Origin: Planctomycetaceae bacterium
Lineage (GTDB): Bacteria > Planctomycetota > Planctomycetia > Pirellulales > Thermoguttaceae
Direction: 5' to 3'
Length of the DNA: 50,267 nt
NCBI GenBank assembly: GCA_031269105.1
Contig: JAISZO010000203.1
Span: 1 to 50,267 of the forward strand
Shown here: positions 1 to 9,500 of the stretch, piece by piece
How the letters are laid out: each line of letters begins with the position of its first letter
Numbering within the stretch: the stretch's first letter is position 1
Translations under genes and position numbers: made by a program
The notes under the pieces: model-generated
What the model was told of the DNA's origin: nothing
The model's input: the letters and a program-made list of their open reading frames with translations, nothing else
Database searches by the model: none

Positions 1-375
1 TCGGGAATGAATCGACGCTGTATTGAAGACAAAAAACAATACGAAAAAGGAATTAAAATTAAAAGCGATGAATTAGAAAATGTTACCATCGAACAAGACG
101 CCTTTCACCCAGAATGGAATTATACCATAAAAAATATAGGTAATGTTATTTGCGCACGGTTGCTAAGCGGAAGTTCCGCGAGAAACGCCGAAAATTCCGA
201 CGAATTTGCTGAACATTGCGGCGGGCAGATTATAAAGCGCCTTGAGAAGGAGAATTTTGAACAGGAACACGGCGTCGCACGAACGACGCCCGCCCTTCGG
301 ACTCGGCTTGGGAGCGCCGTTTTGATGAGCGGACGAAACACGTTTCCCAATCAATCGCTTCGTCAAGCCGCTTGA
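1..375 (+). pseudogene. 3' end of ISAzo13-like transposase, with read-through tail
   Basis: The frame is open at the window edge. Its first ~45 codons read like the extreme C-terminus of ISAzo13-family (Rhodopirellula-type DDE) transposases: a stretch containing YEKGIKI, then SDELENV, then FHPEWNYTI. Family members normally stop a few residues after WNYTI. Here the frame runs on for about 80 codons of composition unlike a protein domain, so the natural stop seems lost or the element was cut and joined to other DNA. The rest of the gene lies left of the window, so whether the copy is otherwise whole cannot be seen. The ATG at position 7 is internal and not a real start. The family call is from memory of the C-terminal signature. 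Confidence 0.5.
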
Positions 376-680
376 GAAACGGGTTGAATTTATAAATCCT
401 GGCGAGTTGACGCTCCGCCGCAAACGAATGGTGCGACATGATATACGCTTCTCCCGAAAAAATTTGATTCTAATCGAACCTATGCGCACGTTCTGGAAAT
501 GGCGGGTTGTGAGAGGCGCCCAAATGGCGCTCCGTGAACAAAAATACACGGCATATTTCTGATAAATGACGCTTCGGGAAGAAAAATTCTACGGAATTTT
601 TCTTGAATAGCGCTTCATGGTTCTTCGTTTCTTTGCGGTGAAAAAGCGAGGTTAGAAATATCTACGTTTTTGCAATAAAC
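376..680. other. Intergenic stretch, no clear gene
   Basis: No convincing gene. One plus-strand frame (about 318-520) reads without stops and has a protein-like look (contains KPLEKRVEFINPGEL), but it has no start codon, no ribosome binding site and no family I recognise. Around 610-650 there is a copy of the dispersed motif related to TTCTTCGTTTCTTTGCGGTGA that recurs in other spacers. Confidence 0.4.
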
Positions 681-1637
681 TTACGGCGTTTGGATTCCGG
701 CGGGCGGCGGCAAAATTCCTTTGACCTTGAGCGGAATACCGAGAAATTTATCGCGAGACGTAATATACAAAATGGAAAAATTCGGTCCGCCGAAAACGCA
801 ATTGGAAGCGTAAAGAACGCCGTAGTTTTTGTCGAGCGCTCCGATAAACTTGCCGGTTTTATCGTAAATTTTCACGCCGCCGCCGCCGCAAGCGATATAC
901 AAATTACCGTTTGCGTCGAGCGTCATGCCGTCCGAGCCGGGCGCGTCGTTGATAAACGCCGTTTCCTTGGCAAGTTGTCCCGGCGCAGTCACGTCGTATT
1001 TATAAATTTTTGTCGATCCGTTATCGCCGACGTAAAGCGTTTTGCAATCGGCGGTCAACAGAATACCGTTCGGACGGACGCAAACCGTTGAAACGCGGGT
1101 TGTTTTGCCGTCTTTTGAAACGTAATAAACGTCTTCTTTCATGTTTGTCGGTTGTTTGCGATGACCATAATTCGGATCGGTGAAATAAAAGCCGTTTTCA
1201 AAATCAATCGCAAGATCGTTAGGTTCGTTGAAATGTTTGCCGTCGATTTCGGAGGCGAGAACTCGCTTTTCTTTGGTTCGCGTGTTGAACGCGACAATTC
1301 GGTACGCCGCGCCTTCGACGGAAACCAATTCGCCGTTTCGATTAAACGTCATTCCGTTTGCGTCGGTGGAATCGTTGACAAAAACTTCGACGTTTTGTCC
1401 GTAGGCGTAAAAGTGAATCGAATCTTTCGCGCCATCGGAGAAATAAACGTTTCCGACCGCGTCGGCGGCGGGACCTTCGCAAAAGCCGTAGCCGACGCCA
1501 AGCACGGTTGCGGACGTCGTCGGATCAATCAAATCGGAAAGCGAATACTCCGCCTTTTCCTGCGCCGATAACGTCGCCGCCAATAACAACGCGACCGGCA
1601 AAATTCCGCAAAACAAAACTCTTTTTAAGGGGTGCAT
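681..1637 (-). CDS. Secreted SMP-30/gluconolactonase/LRE family protein
   Basis: Likely a periplasmic lactone hydrolase or sugar-lactonase-like six-bladed beta-propeller. The sequence shows the family's metal-site pattern: an early Glu in FCEGPAADAVGNVYFSD, an Asn in FNEPNDLAID followed by FYFTDPNYG, and an Asp in GSDGMTLDANGNLYIAC. Start: the frame is open to 1685, but the ATG at 1637 is preceded by GAGG six bases upstream and begins a clean signal peptide (MHPLKRVLFCGILPVALLL... cleaved near LSAQ), so 1637 is preferred. About 318 residues, normal for the family. It stands alone, facing away from the giant protein genes. Many planctomycete homologues are secreted and their substrates unknown, so the exact substrate is open. 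Confidence 0.85.
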   Translation of the reverse strand: MHPLKRVLFCGILPVALLLAATLSAQEKAEYSLSDLIDPTTSATVLGVGYGFCEGPAADAVGNVYFSDGAKDSIHFYAYGQNVEVFVNDSTDANGMTFNRNGELVSVEGAAYRIVAFNTRTKEKRVLASEIDGKHFNEPNDLAIDFENGFYFTDPNYGHRKQPTNMKEDVYYVSKDGKTTRVSTVCVRPNGILLTADCKTLYVGDNGSTKIYKYDVTAPGQLAKETAFINDAPGSDGMTLDANGNLYIACGGGGVKIYDKTGKFIGALDKNYGVLYASNCVFGGPNFSILYITSRDKFLGIPLKVKGILPPPAGIQTP

Positions 1638-2162
1638 GATTAACCTCATTTTTAAGGGAAGTGTGAAAAACGAGCGACATTTCATTATGGAATCTCTATT
1701 TTTTTATGAAACCGCTTTCCATAAAAATAAACGGCTCGAAATATCATAGAAATTATTTTTACACTTTTTATGAAAAAATCAAGTCTCAAGAAAATCTCCA
1801 AAAATAAATTTTATTATTCCTCTCTGTTTCGTCAAAAGATGGGAGAAATACTTACCAGGAAGGATGCCGCGACTTCCGGCGCTTTCCGCGGAACTTCCGC
1901 TTACGTCCGCCGGATAACTCTTCCGGCGTACCGGATAACCTGTCGGGAAGCGCCGCGAAAGTTTGGCGACACGCGCGAGGAAAACGCGGAAATCAAAGCG
2001 GGAACATCCTTTTTTGGTTTGTCTTTCGCCGGAATCGCAAAAACTCTGGATGGATTTTTTCGACCAGGCCGGAGCGTCGGCATTCGTCCTGCAAGGACGA
2101 AATGATGCATAAACGGACAAGACCGCGCGAGAAGAAAAGAAACTCTGTAGGAGTTTCCCATG

Positions 2163-2415
2163 AAAATTCCCCTCCGGTGGACCGGTGGAGGAGTGGCGGG
2201 CGGCGTCAGCCGATCGACGGGGTGGTTTCAGAAAGTTAAAAGCTAAAAGTGAAAAACGAAAAGTGAACATCATCTCGCCCCATGCGGGGCTTGATTGTTT
2301 TCTCTCGCGGCGCTTTCCGGCGGTTGCACCGCCGGTTACGCATGATTCCGCCGCTGCGCAGCTACTCCAATGATTGTTTCAATCCTAGAGCGACGCATTC
2401 TGCTTGCAAAACTTT
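2163..2415 (+). repeat. Dispersed folded repeat, copy 1 (~250 bp)
   Basis: Nearly the same ~250 bases recur in reverse orientation at 27278-27526. It begins with AAAATTCCCCTCCGGTGGA and ends near CTTGCAAAACTTTT. Inside are several stem-loops: GCCCCATGCGGGGC, and CCGGCGG/CCGCCGG around a TTGCA loop. Between the copies the stems are kept while the loops change. Partial copies lie at 15234-15660 and 37327-37380. Confidence 0.8.
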
Positions 2416-2472
2416 TCTTCTCTTTTAACTTTACCATTTTTCAAAATTTCTTCACTTTTTTAAATCTGTCGA

Positions 2473-2501
2473 ATTTTGATTCTCGTCGTTTGTTGTATAA
2501 T
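2473..2501 (+). promoter_or_regulatory. Putative promoter for the giant-protein operon
   Basis: A perfect TATAAT lies at 2496-2501, with a weak -35 candidate (TTTTGA at 2474-2479, spacing 16). It is about 78 bases upstream of the ATG at 2579. The -35 is poor, so the call rests mainly on the -10 and its position. Confidence 0.4.
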
Positions 2502-2578
2502 TTGGATAGATCGCGTGCAAATTCTCAAGGCGGTAAAAAAATCAAAATTCACCAAAAACCCAACAAAGGAGGTTTCTG

Positions 2579-5500
2579 ATGCTTTTCAAAGAGAGCCAAA
2601 AACTCATGTTTATTCTGACGACGGCGATCTGCTGTCTGACTTTCATGGCAATAAAATCGTTTGCGCAAGAAGAGAACCCTCAAGAAGATACGGCGTCAAC
2701 TGCCGCGACTGCGGTTGAGGCGCCAGTTGCGGCGGAACAACCGGTTGACGCAACAGAAACGTCTGTCGCGGAACAACAAACAGTAACAGCCGAGTCGCAA
2801 AACGAAACGTCCCAAACGGAAAATTCAAAAGCGGAAACGCCGCAAGACGAACCCAAAGCGGAAGAGCCGAAAGAAGAATCCAAAACGGAAGAAAAAAAAA
2901 CGGAGGAAAAATCGCCGGAAACTCAAGCGTCGAAACCTGTTGCGGTCATTGAAAAAGAGCAAACGGTTTACGTTCCTTACGAAAAGCTCAAAAACGCGTT
3001 TGAATCAGAAGGACGCGGCGTATTTCTTCCTTACGCCGAATTTCGCAAGTTATGGGACGCCGCCAAAGAATTGGAGAAGCCGAAACCCGTCGCCGAGCCG
3101 CAGAAATCTCCGATTGCGGCGCTGATCACCGCGACGGAAAATCAGGCGAAGATCAACGGCGATCTTGTCGAAGTGACGGCGACGGTCAAATTTGACCTTC
3201 TTGAACCGGGTTGGCGGCAATTACCTCTTCAATTGCAGGGAGCGGCGATTATCGAAGCAAAAATCGGAAATGAACCGGCGAAAATCATCGGCAATCACGA
3301 ACAGGGATACCAACTCTTAGTCGAGCGGAAAAAGGACTCGCCCGTTCATTACGAACTCATCCTCAAATATGCAAAAACTTACGAGAAATCGCCGGGACGC
3401 AATTTCGTGTCGTTCCGCGTTCCGCAAGCTCCGTTGAGCCGATGGGAATTTCATGTACCGGACGCGGGCGTTAAAGTCGATTTTGTTCCAATGATCGCCG
3501 CGACGGAAATATCGGCGGAAAAAAGCGAAAACAAAACGAAGGAAACGATTTTTCAGGCATTTGCCGGTTCAGCGCCGAATGTTCAAATTGGCTGGACGCC
3601 GAAATCCGAAGGCGCGACGGGGCTTGCGGTATTGGCAAACGTTCAGTCGCAGCATCTCGTTGCGATTGAAGAAGGCGTGGTGCGAAACCGCGTGACGCTG
3701 AATTATGTTATCAGCCGCGCGCAATTGGATAAACTGACGGTGGAAGTACCGGACGATCAAAAAATTGTCGGCGTGGCGGACGACAATGTTCGGTCGTGGA
3801 AAATTTCGCAGGGAAATAAAACGCAAGTCATTCAGGTTGAACTGTTTGAACCGGCGAAAACTCGTCAGACATTGTTAATCGATATGGAAAAATTCGTGCC
3901 GGTCAGCGACGTCTTTTCTTTGAACGTCCCGCGTATTCATGTCGTCGGCGTTGGCGGACGTCAGGGAATTTTGGCGGTGGACGCTTCGCCGGGACTGGCG
4001 GTGGAACAGAAAAAATCGTCGGGGCTGATTCAAATTGATCCGGCGGAACTCCCGCAAATGCTGAAAATCCGCGACGGCGGATTCGCGTACCGGCTTTCCG
4101 CTCCGGCGTATGATCTCGAATTAAATATCGAGAAAGAACAGCCGCGAATTTTTGCGAAAACGCAAACAAACGTTACGCTTCTTCCTACCGGCAGTTATAA
4201 CGTTGTCATGCAAAACGTTTACCGCATTGAAAAAGCGGGCGTCTTTCAGTTGTTTTACGATATTCCCGACGAATATCAAGTTCAAAGCGTTTCCCGCGTC
4301 AATATTACCAATAATCCATTTGCCGCGACTCGCAGCGTGCAATCCCAACCGCAGGAAGATTCTCAGGCAAACGTTTCTTTCAATAATAACATTGCGATTG
4401 ACGGTTATCAACTTTCCGATCTTCCGACGCAAGAAGGCAAACCGAAAATGAAACGGCTTACCGTCAATCTCGCTCGAAAAGCAATTGGGATTTTCAGCGT
4501 GAATGTGACGTTGTCAAAGAGTGAAACGGTCAAAGAATTGTATGCGGAAACGGAAAAAAATGTCGATCTCAAAATTATCGCGCCGGTGATTACGGCGGAA
4601 GGAATCGAACATAAAGAAGGAATTTTTATTCTCTACGCCCCAAATAATCTGCGGGTTACTCCGACAGGATTTTCGGGAATGCAAAATGTTCCGTTTGATC
4701 AATTATCGGAGAAATGGATTACCGGACCGCTCTCCAACACGCCGGCTCTTTTGGCTTACGTCTTTGCAAACGAACAGCCGGAACTCTCGTTGCAGGCGAT
4801 GAAGCGAACGCCGCAGGTTACGATTAAACAACTTCTTTCGTCCAGAATCGACGACGGCGTTATCCGTTTCACGGATAAGATTTCTTATAACGTTCTTTAT
4901 AGCGGCGTAAAATCGTTGCGAATCGACGTGCCGAAAGAAATTGCCAAAGACCTCCGCAATCAAAGTAAAGAATTTCGCGATACGATTCTTTCGCCGCAGC
5001 CGGAGGACGTGGCGGAAGGTTACGAGGCGTGGAACTTTGCGAAAGATGTGAATTTAATCGGTAACGGTACAATTACGTTGACGTGGGAAAAACAAATTCC
5101 GCAACTGCTTGACGGCGGAAACGTCGATATTACGATTCCGCGTCTTATTCCGCAAGACGTCTTTCGTTCTTGGGGACAAATTCTGCTTTCCAAAGCGGAA
5201 ACCGTCGATATTTCCGCGTCGGATAAGAATGAAGGTTTGCGGCAAATCGACCCACAGCACGACGTTGACGCAAACGACCGTATTCAGGACGCGGCGTATG
5301 CGTTTGAATTTCACAACGACTGGAATTTGTCGCTGTTGGCAACCCGTTATCAGTTGCAGGAAGTCAAACGGGCAAGCGTTGAATACGGCGTTATCCGCAC
5401 GGTTTTGACGCGGGCAAATACGATTTCCGTGCAAGCGTTATATCGTATTCAAAGCGTGAAACAGCGTTTGCCGATTGTTTTACCGCCCGATTCGCAATTT

Positions 5501-6511
5501 GATACGGAACCGCGTATCAACGGCAAACCGGTAACGCTTGAAACCGACGCGGCAAAACAATATTTAATTCCGCTGACCGCAACCACGCCGGACAAACCGT
5601 TTCTGCTGGAACTTCGTTACACGCAAAAGAAAGAAAACGTCCGATCGGAACGCAATCGATGGAAAGAAAAAGAAACGATTTCGATTCCTGTTTTTCCCGA
5701 CGAACCGGCGGTGCAACATCTTTACGTTGCGGTTTATTTGCCGGAAGAATACGCGCTCGCGTCTTATCGCGGGAACGTTTCAAAGAATTTCGGTTCGTCG
5801 TACTTCTTTAACGACCGGAACGAAGCGCATGTTTTCAATACGCCGTCCGTTGAGACGCTCGTCAACGAGGCGCAAAAAGGGACGCCGCAAAATCATTCCT
5901 GGCAGGATTTTCCGGTCGGCGGAACGCCTTATCTTTTCTCGACCGTGCAGCCGGATAAACAAACGCCGGAACTTTTACAAATCGTTTTGCGCAAAACCGC
6001 CGCCGTCAATGCGTTTATCTTTTTGCTGGCGCTGACCGGCGGAATCGCGTTGACTTTTTATCCATGGCGGATACGCGGAATCGCAGTCTTTGGATTAGCG
6101 GCGTTGTATGCGCTGCTCGCTTTTGCCGCTCCGACGCCTATGACTCTCGTTGTCGCCATGTCCGGTTTGCGGTGGGCTATCGGTTTAACGATCCTTGTTT
6201 GGATCGCTTATCTTTTCATAACAAACAGGGAAAAAATAGAATTACCGAAAATCCAGGCAACTTCGCCAACATTTGGAATTCTTGCCGTTTACTGTTTGTT
6301 TGTGATGTTGATCATACCCAAACCGGTTGCCGGACGCTGGGCGCTGGCGCTTCCGCTCGCGGTATGGCTCGCGATATTGGTTGTGAAAAGTTTACGGGCG
6401 TATCGGACACAATCTAATCCAATCCCAAAGAAAGTCGAAGCCGTTGTGGAATCTTCTGAAAACGAGACAAAATCCCAAAATACGGAAACGGAAGGAGGCA
6501 ACCATGCGTAA
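2579..6511 (+). CDS. Giant membrane-anchored secreted protein, module A (unknown function)
   Basis: 1310 residues. A near-perfect ribosome binding site (AAAGGAGG, 2565-2572) fixes the start. Residues ~9-30 form a signal peptide or anchor ending at SFAQ. Residues ~31-120 are a low-complexity Glu/Thr/Ala/Lys linker. Next comes a short motif (VYVPYEKL ... VFLPYAEFRKLW) that reappears, altered, in both halves of the next gene. A long beta-rich region follows. From ~1140 to 1270 there are about five hydrophobic helices (including FIFLLALTGGIALTF and WALALPLAVWLAILVV), so the bulk is probably exported and held by a C-terminal membrane bundle. The last eight bases overlap the next gene (ATGCGTAA), so the two are surely co-translated. 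I do not recognise a named domain. Large proteins of this layout are typical of planctomycetes, and a cell-envelope role is inferred only from topology. Confidence 0.85.
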   Translation: MLFKESQKLMFILTTAICCLTFMAIKSFAQEENPQEDTASTAATAVEAPVAAEQPVDATETSVAEQQTVTAESQNETSQTENSKAETPQDEPKAEEPKEESKTEEKKTEEKSPETQASKPVAVIEKEQTVYVPYEKLKNAFESEGRGVFLPYAEFRKLWDAAKELEKPKPVAEPQKSPIAALITATENQAKINGDLVEVTATVKFDLLEPGWRQLPLQLQGAAIIEAKIGNEPAKIIGNHEQGYQLLVERKKDSPVHYELILKYAKTYEKSPGRNFVSFRVPQAPLSRWEFHVPDAGVKVDFVPMIAATEISAEKSENKTKETIFQAFAGSAPNVQIGWTPKSEGATGLAVLANVQSQHLVAIEEGVVRNRVTLNYVISRAQLDKLTVEVPDDQKIVGVADDNVRSWKISQGNKTQVIQVELFEPAKTRQTLLIDMEKFVPVSDVFSLNVPRIHVVGVGGRQGILAVDASPGLAVEQKKSSGLIQIDPAELPQMLKIRDGGFAYRLSAPAYDLELNIEKEQPRIFAKTQTNVTLLPTGSYNVVMQNVYRIEKAGVFQLFYDIPDEYQVQSVSRVNITNNPFAATRSVQSQPQEDSQANVSFNNNIAIDGYQLSDLPTQEGKPKMKRLTVNLARKAIGIFSVNVTLSKSETVKELYAETEKNVDLKIIAPVITAEGIEHKEGIFILYAPNNLRVTPTGFSGMQNVPFDQLSEKWITGPLSNTPALLAYVFANEQPELSLQAMKRTPQVTIKQLLSSRIDDGVIRFTDKISYNVLYSGVKSLRIDVPKEIAKDLRNQSKEFRDTILSPQPEDVAEGYEAWNFAKDVNLIGNGTITLTWEKQIPQLLDGGNVDITIPRLIPQDVFRSWGQILLSKAETVDISASDKNEGLRQIDPQHDVDANDRIQDAAYAFEFHNDWNLSLLATRYQLQEVKRASVEYGVIRTVLTRANTISVQALYRIQSVKQRLPIVLPPDSQFDTEPRINGKPVTLETDAAKQYLIPLTATTPDKPFLLELRYTQKKENVRSERNRWKEKETISIPVFPDEPAVQHLYVAVYLPEEYALASYRGNVSKNFGSSYFFNDRNEAHVFNTPSVETLVNEAQKGTPQNHSWQDFPVGGTPYLFSTVQPDKQTPELLQIVLRKTAAVNAFIFLLALTGGIALTFYPWRIRGIAVFGLAALYALLAFAAPTPMTLVVAMSGLRWAIGLTILVWIAYLFITNREKIELPKIQATSPTFGILAVYCLFVMLIIPKPVAGRWALALPLAVWLAILVVKSLRAYRTQSNPIPKKVEAVVESSENETKSQNTETEGGNHA

Positions 6512-9500
6512 ATCAAATTTATTTCAGTTGAGTTTGAACTTTCGTTCCTTGCAAAGACGTAAAGCCGCAATGCGTTTTCGCTCAAAAGATGCGAACCGGT
6601 TTTTGCCGCGTTTGATTTTCGCAGGCGTTGCGATGGTTCTGTTTTTATACGGCGGCGGAATTGCCGCGGAAGAAAAAGAAGAAGCGAAAAAACTTCCCAA
6701 AATTTCCGTCCGCGAAATTTTCGTGCCTGATTCCGAAATGGCGACGTTACTCGAAAACTGCAAAGACCGCGTGTTGCTTTCGCGGGAAGAATTTGAAACG
6801 CTGTTGCTGGAATCGCTGAAACAACAATCGGAAACCTCGGACAAACCGGAAGCGGCGCCGTCGAATCCGCTGGTCGTTCTTTCAAACGATTTGGTCGTTA
6901 CGGTGGAAGGAGAGCAGGCGAGAATTAAGGCGAAATTGGAATGGGAATCGTTTTCTGATCAATGGCAAACCGCCTCTTTTCCGTTGGAAAATGTCGCCGT
7001 TCATTCGGCGTTGTTAAACGGCGAACCGGCAAAACTCGGTTTGAAACCGCATTCGGAAAATCATTCGCAAGCGGAATACGTTCTTTTTCTGCGGGGAAAG
7101 GGACGGCATAAACTGGAACTCGAAATGATTACGCCGCTTTATCTTGACGCGGTGCGTCAGGAGTTGCGTTTTCAGATTCTTCATGCGCCGAAAACATCCG
7201 AAACGCTTATTATACCGGGCGACGTGGAATTGAAAGAAGGGGCAATGATTGTCAGTCGCGTTGTCGAAGGAGAAGGAGCGTCGCGCGTGACGCGGTTTGA
7301 ATTACTGCCGAAAAGTCCGTTGCAAAATATTGTTTTGACGCTGAACAGCCATCGGACGCGCATGGTCCGGTCGATACTGGCGCGAAGCGTACAATTCGCC
7401 GAAGTGACCGAACATTACGAAAAATTACACGCGACCGTTTCATTGGACGTGTTGCATCAGCCGGTACAATCGGCGGAATTTATCGTGCCGTCCGGTTTTG
7501 AAATGACGGAGGTAACGTCGCCGCAATTGTTGCGTTGGAGCGTTACGGAACGCGATAAGAAAACGATTCTCGAAGTTCGTTTCCGCGAGCCGGTCAACGG
7601 TCTTGTGCCGATTCATCTGACGGCGGTTCATTTTTTTGAAACCGCGTCCGCCGCCGATGTTCTTTCCGAATGGGCGTTTCCGTCGTTTCAACCGTTGGAC
7701 GTAAACAACGATTCGGCGGTTTTCGGATTGTTGGTCGATACGCAATGGAACGTGCATCAATTGAACGCAAAGCGTTTGATTCCGATAGCGCCGCAAATTC
7801 TTAACGAGACAATTCCCGACAGCGTATTTGACGTAAGCGTTGATGCGCCCGCCGTGCGGACTGCTGCGGCTTGGTACGCGCCGAATACTGAAAATTGGAG
7901 TATCGTTTGCGAATTTCTCAAGCCGAAACCGGCGTTTGACGCCGCGTCGCATCAGGTATTAACGTTGAGCGACAAAGAAGAGACGCTGCGCGGACTAATA
8001 CAAATCGCGCCGCGTTACGAAAAAATATTTGAATTGACGCTTGAATCGCCGGAACATTGGACGATGGTTCGCGTCGCAAATCAACAGGACGTCGCGTTGC
8101 CGTTTGAACAAAAAGGAAAAACCGTGCGGATAAAAATTATCAACGGCATTCCCGCCGGAACGGTTTTTCCCGTGATTTTCGAGGCGAAAGGAAACACGCC
8201 GGGTTGGTTCGGAAGTTGGGACGAGCAGAAATTGGCGTTTCCGCGATTTTGTCTGATCGGCGCGGCAAGCGACAGCGGAACGATTGCGGTTGATGTGGAA
8301 ACCGATATGCGGGTAACGTCGGAAAACGACGTCCGGCTGGCGCCGCTTGACAGCAAAGAACGCACGGAATTTCTTGCGGGATTGCCGACCGATATGGCGT
8401 TTCGTTATTTGAGTCAACCGTATTCGACCGATCTGAAAATTTCTCGTGCGGAACCGCGTTTGACGGCGAGAACGTTTGCGTTTTTCCGGTTTGCGCCGTC
8501 GTTGTTGTCGGCAAGTTACGAACTGCATTACAATATTGAACAGGCGCGGACAAAATCGCTGTCGTTTTTACTTCCGCCCGATACGCCGGAAAACGTCGGA
8601 ATACAAGGATTGAACGGCTTGGTCATTAAGGAATATACGAGTTCGACGGTTACGAAAGACGGCAAAGAATATCGCAAGTGGAATCTGCAACTTGCCGATC
8701 CTGTTGCGGGCGCTCCGGTCATCGGCGTCAATTTTGAACAGGCGCGGCAGGAAAAAAACGATACGAAAAAGAAAAACGACAAAGAAAACGTCATGGAACT
8801 TCCGCTTCTTCTTGCCAACGACGCGGCATGGCAATCGGGATTGGTTTCCGTCGAGGGACACGAAGAATTGAACCTTTCCATAGAAAACAATCTGGAAAAG
8901 AATCAGGAGATTCGTCAGGCGGACGTGGGCGAACTTGCCGCGACGCAATACGTTCCCGGTCGGCGATTGATCGGCGTTTATGAAGGCGTAACTGCGCAAA
9001 ATCCGCTGAAAATACGGATTGAACGTAATCCTGATTTTCAATTACCCGCGTCGCTTGTGCAACTGGCTCGCGGAGAAATTGAAATAGCCGCTGACGGAAA
9101 ACGAATTGCCAAAGCGATTTACGATCTGAAAACGCGCGCGGTGTTTTTGAAAATCGGCTTTTATCGTAACGAAGAAATCTGGTCGGTTTCGCTCGACGGT
9201 CAAACGCTCAAACCGCAAAAAGACGCCAACGGAATTTTGGTGGACATTCCGGCAAAAGACGACGCGGCGGTTCGCGAACTCGAAATCATTTGGGCGCTTT
9301 CCGGCGATTCAAAACCGGCGAGGATGTTCGCGTCGTCGGAAATTCAACTTCCCGACCTTCTGACGTCGCAAAATTTTGAAGATGAGACGAGAGAAAATCC
9401 CAACTTAAAAGTACAAGCGGAACGGGGAACAATCTTTTGGCAAAAGATTCCTGTAACCCGCATGGCGTGGAACGTAACCGCGCCGCCCGGTTACGACGTG

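Larger units (their letters stand above)
1686..2578. other. Long spacer with dispersed repeats and a promoter
   Basis: About 890 bases with no supported gene. 1840-2110 is GC-rich and contains short reiterations of CCGGATAAC and a copy of the motif GGACGAAATGATGCATAAAC, which recurs near 37580 and 46580. 2163-2415 is a full copy of a folded dispersed repeat (listed separately). The last 100 bases carry a promoter-like site for the giant protein gene. Confidence 0.6.

Noticed and set aside
163-549. 128-codon minus-strand frame
   Set aside because: No start signal, no family features; composition looks like antisense of spacer DNA.
690-1571. Open plus-strand frames across the SMP-30-like gene
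   Set aside because: They are shadows of the minus-strand gene, with no ribosome binding sites and Arg/Val-rich composition.
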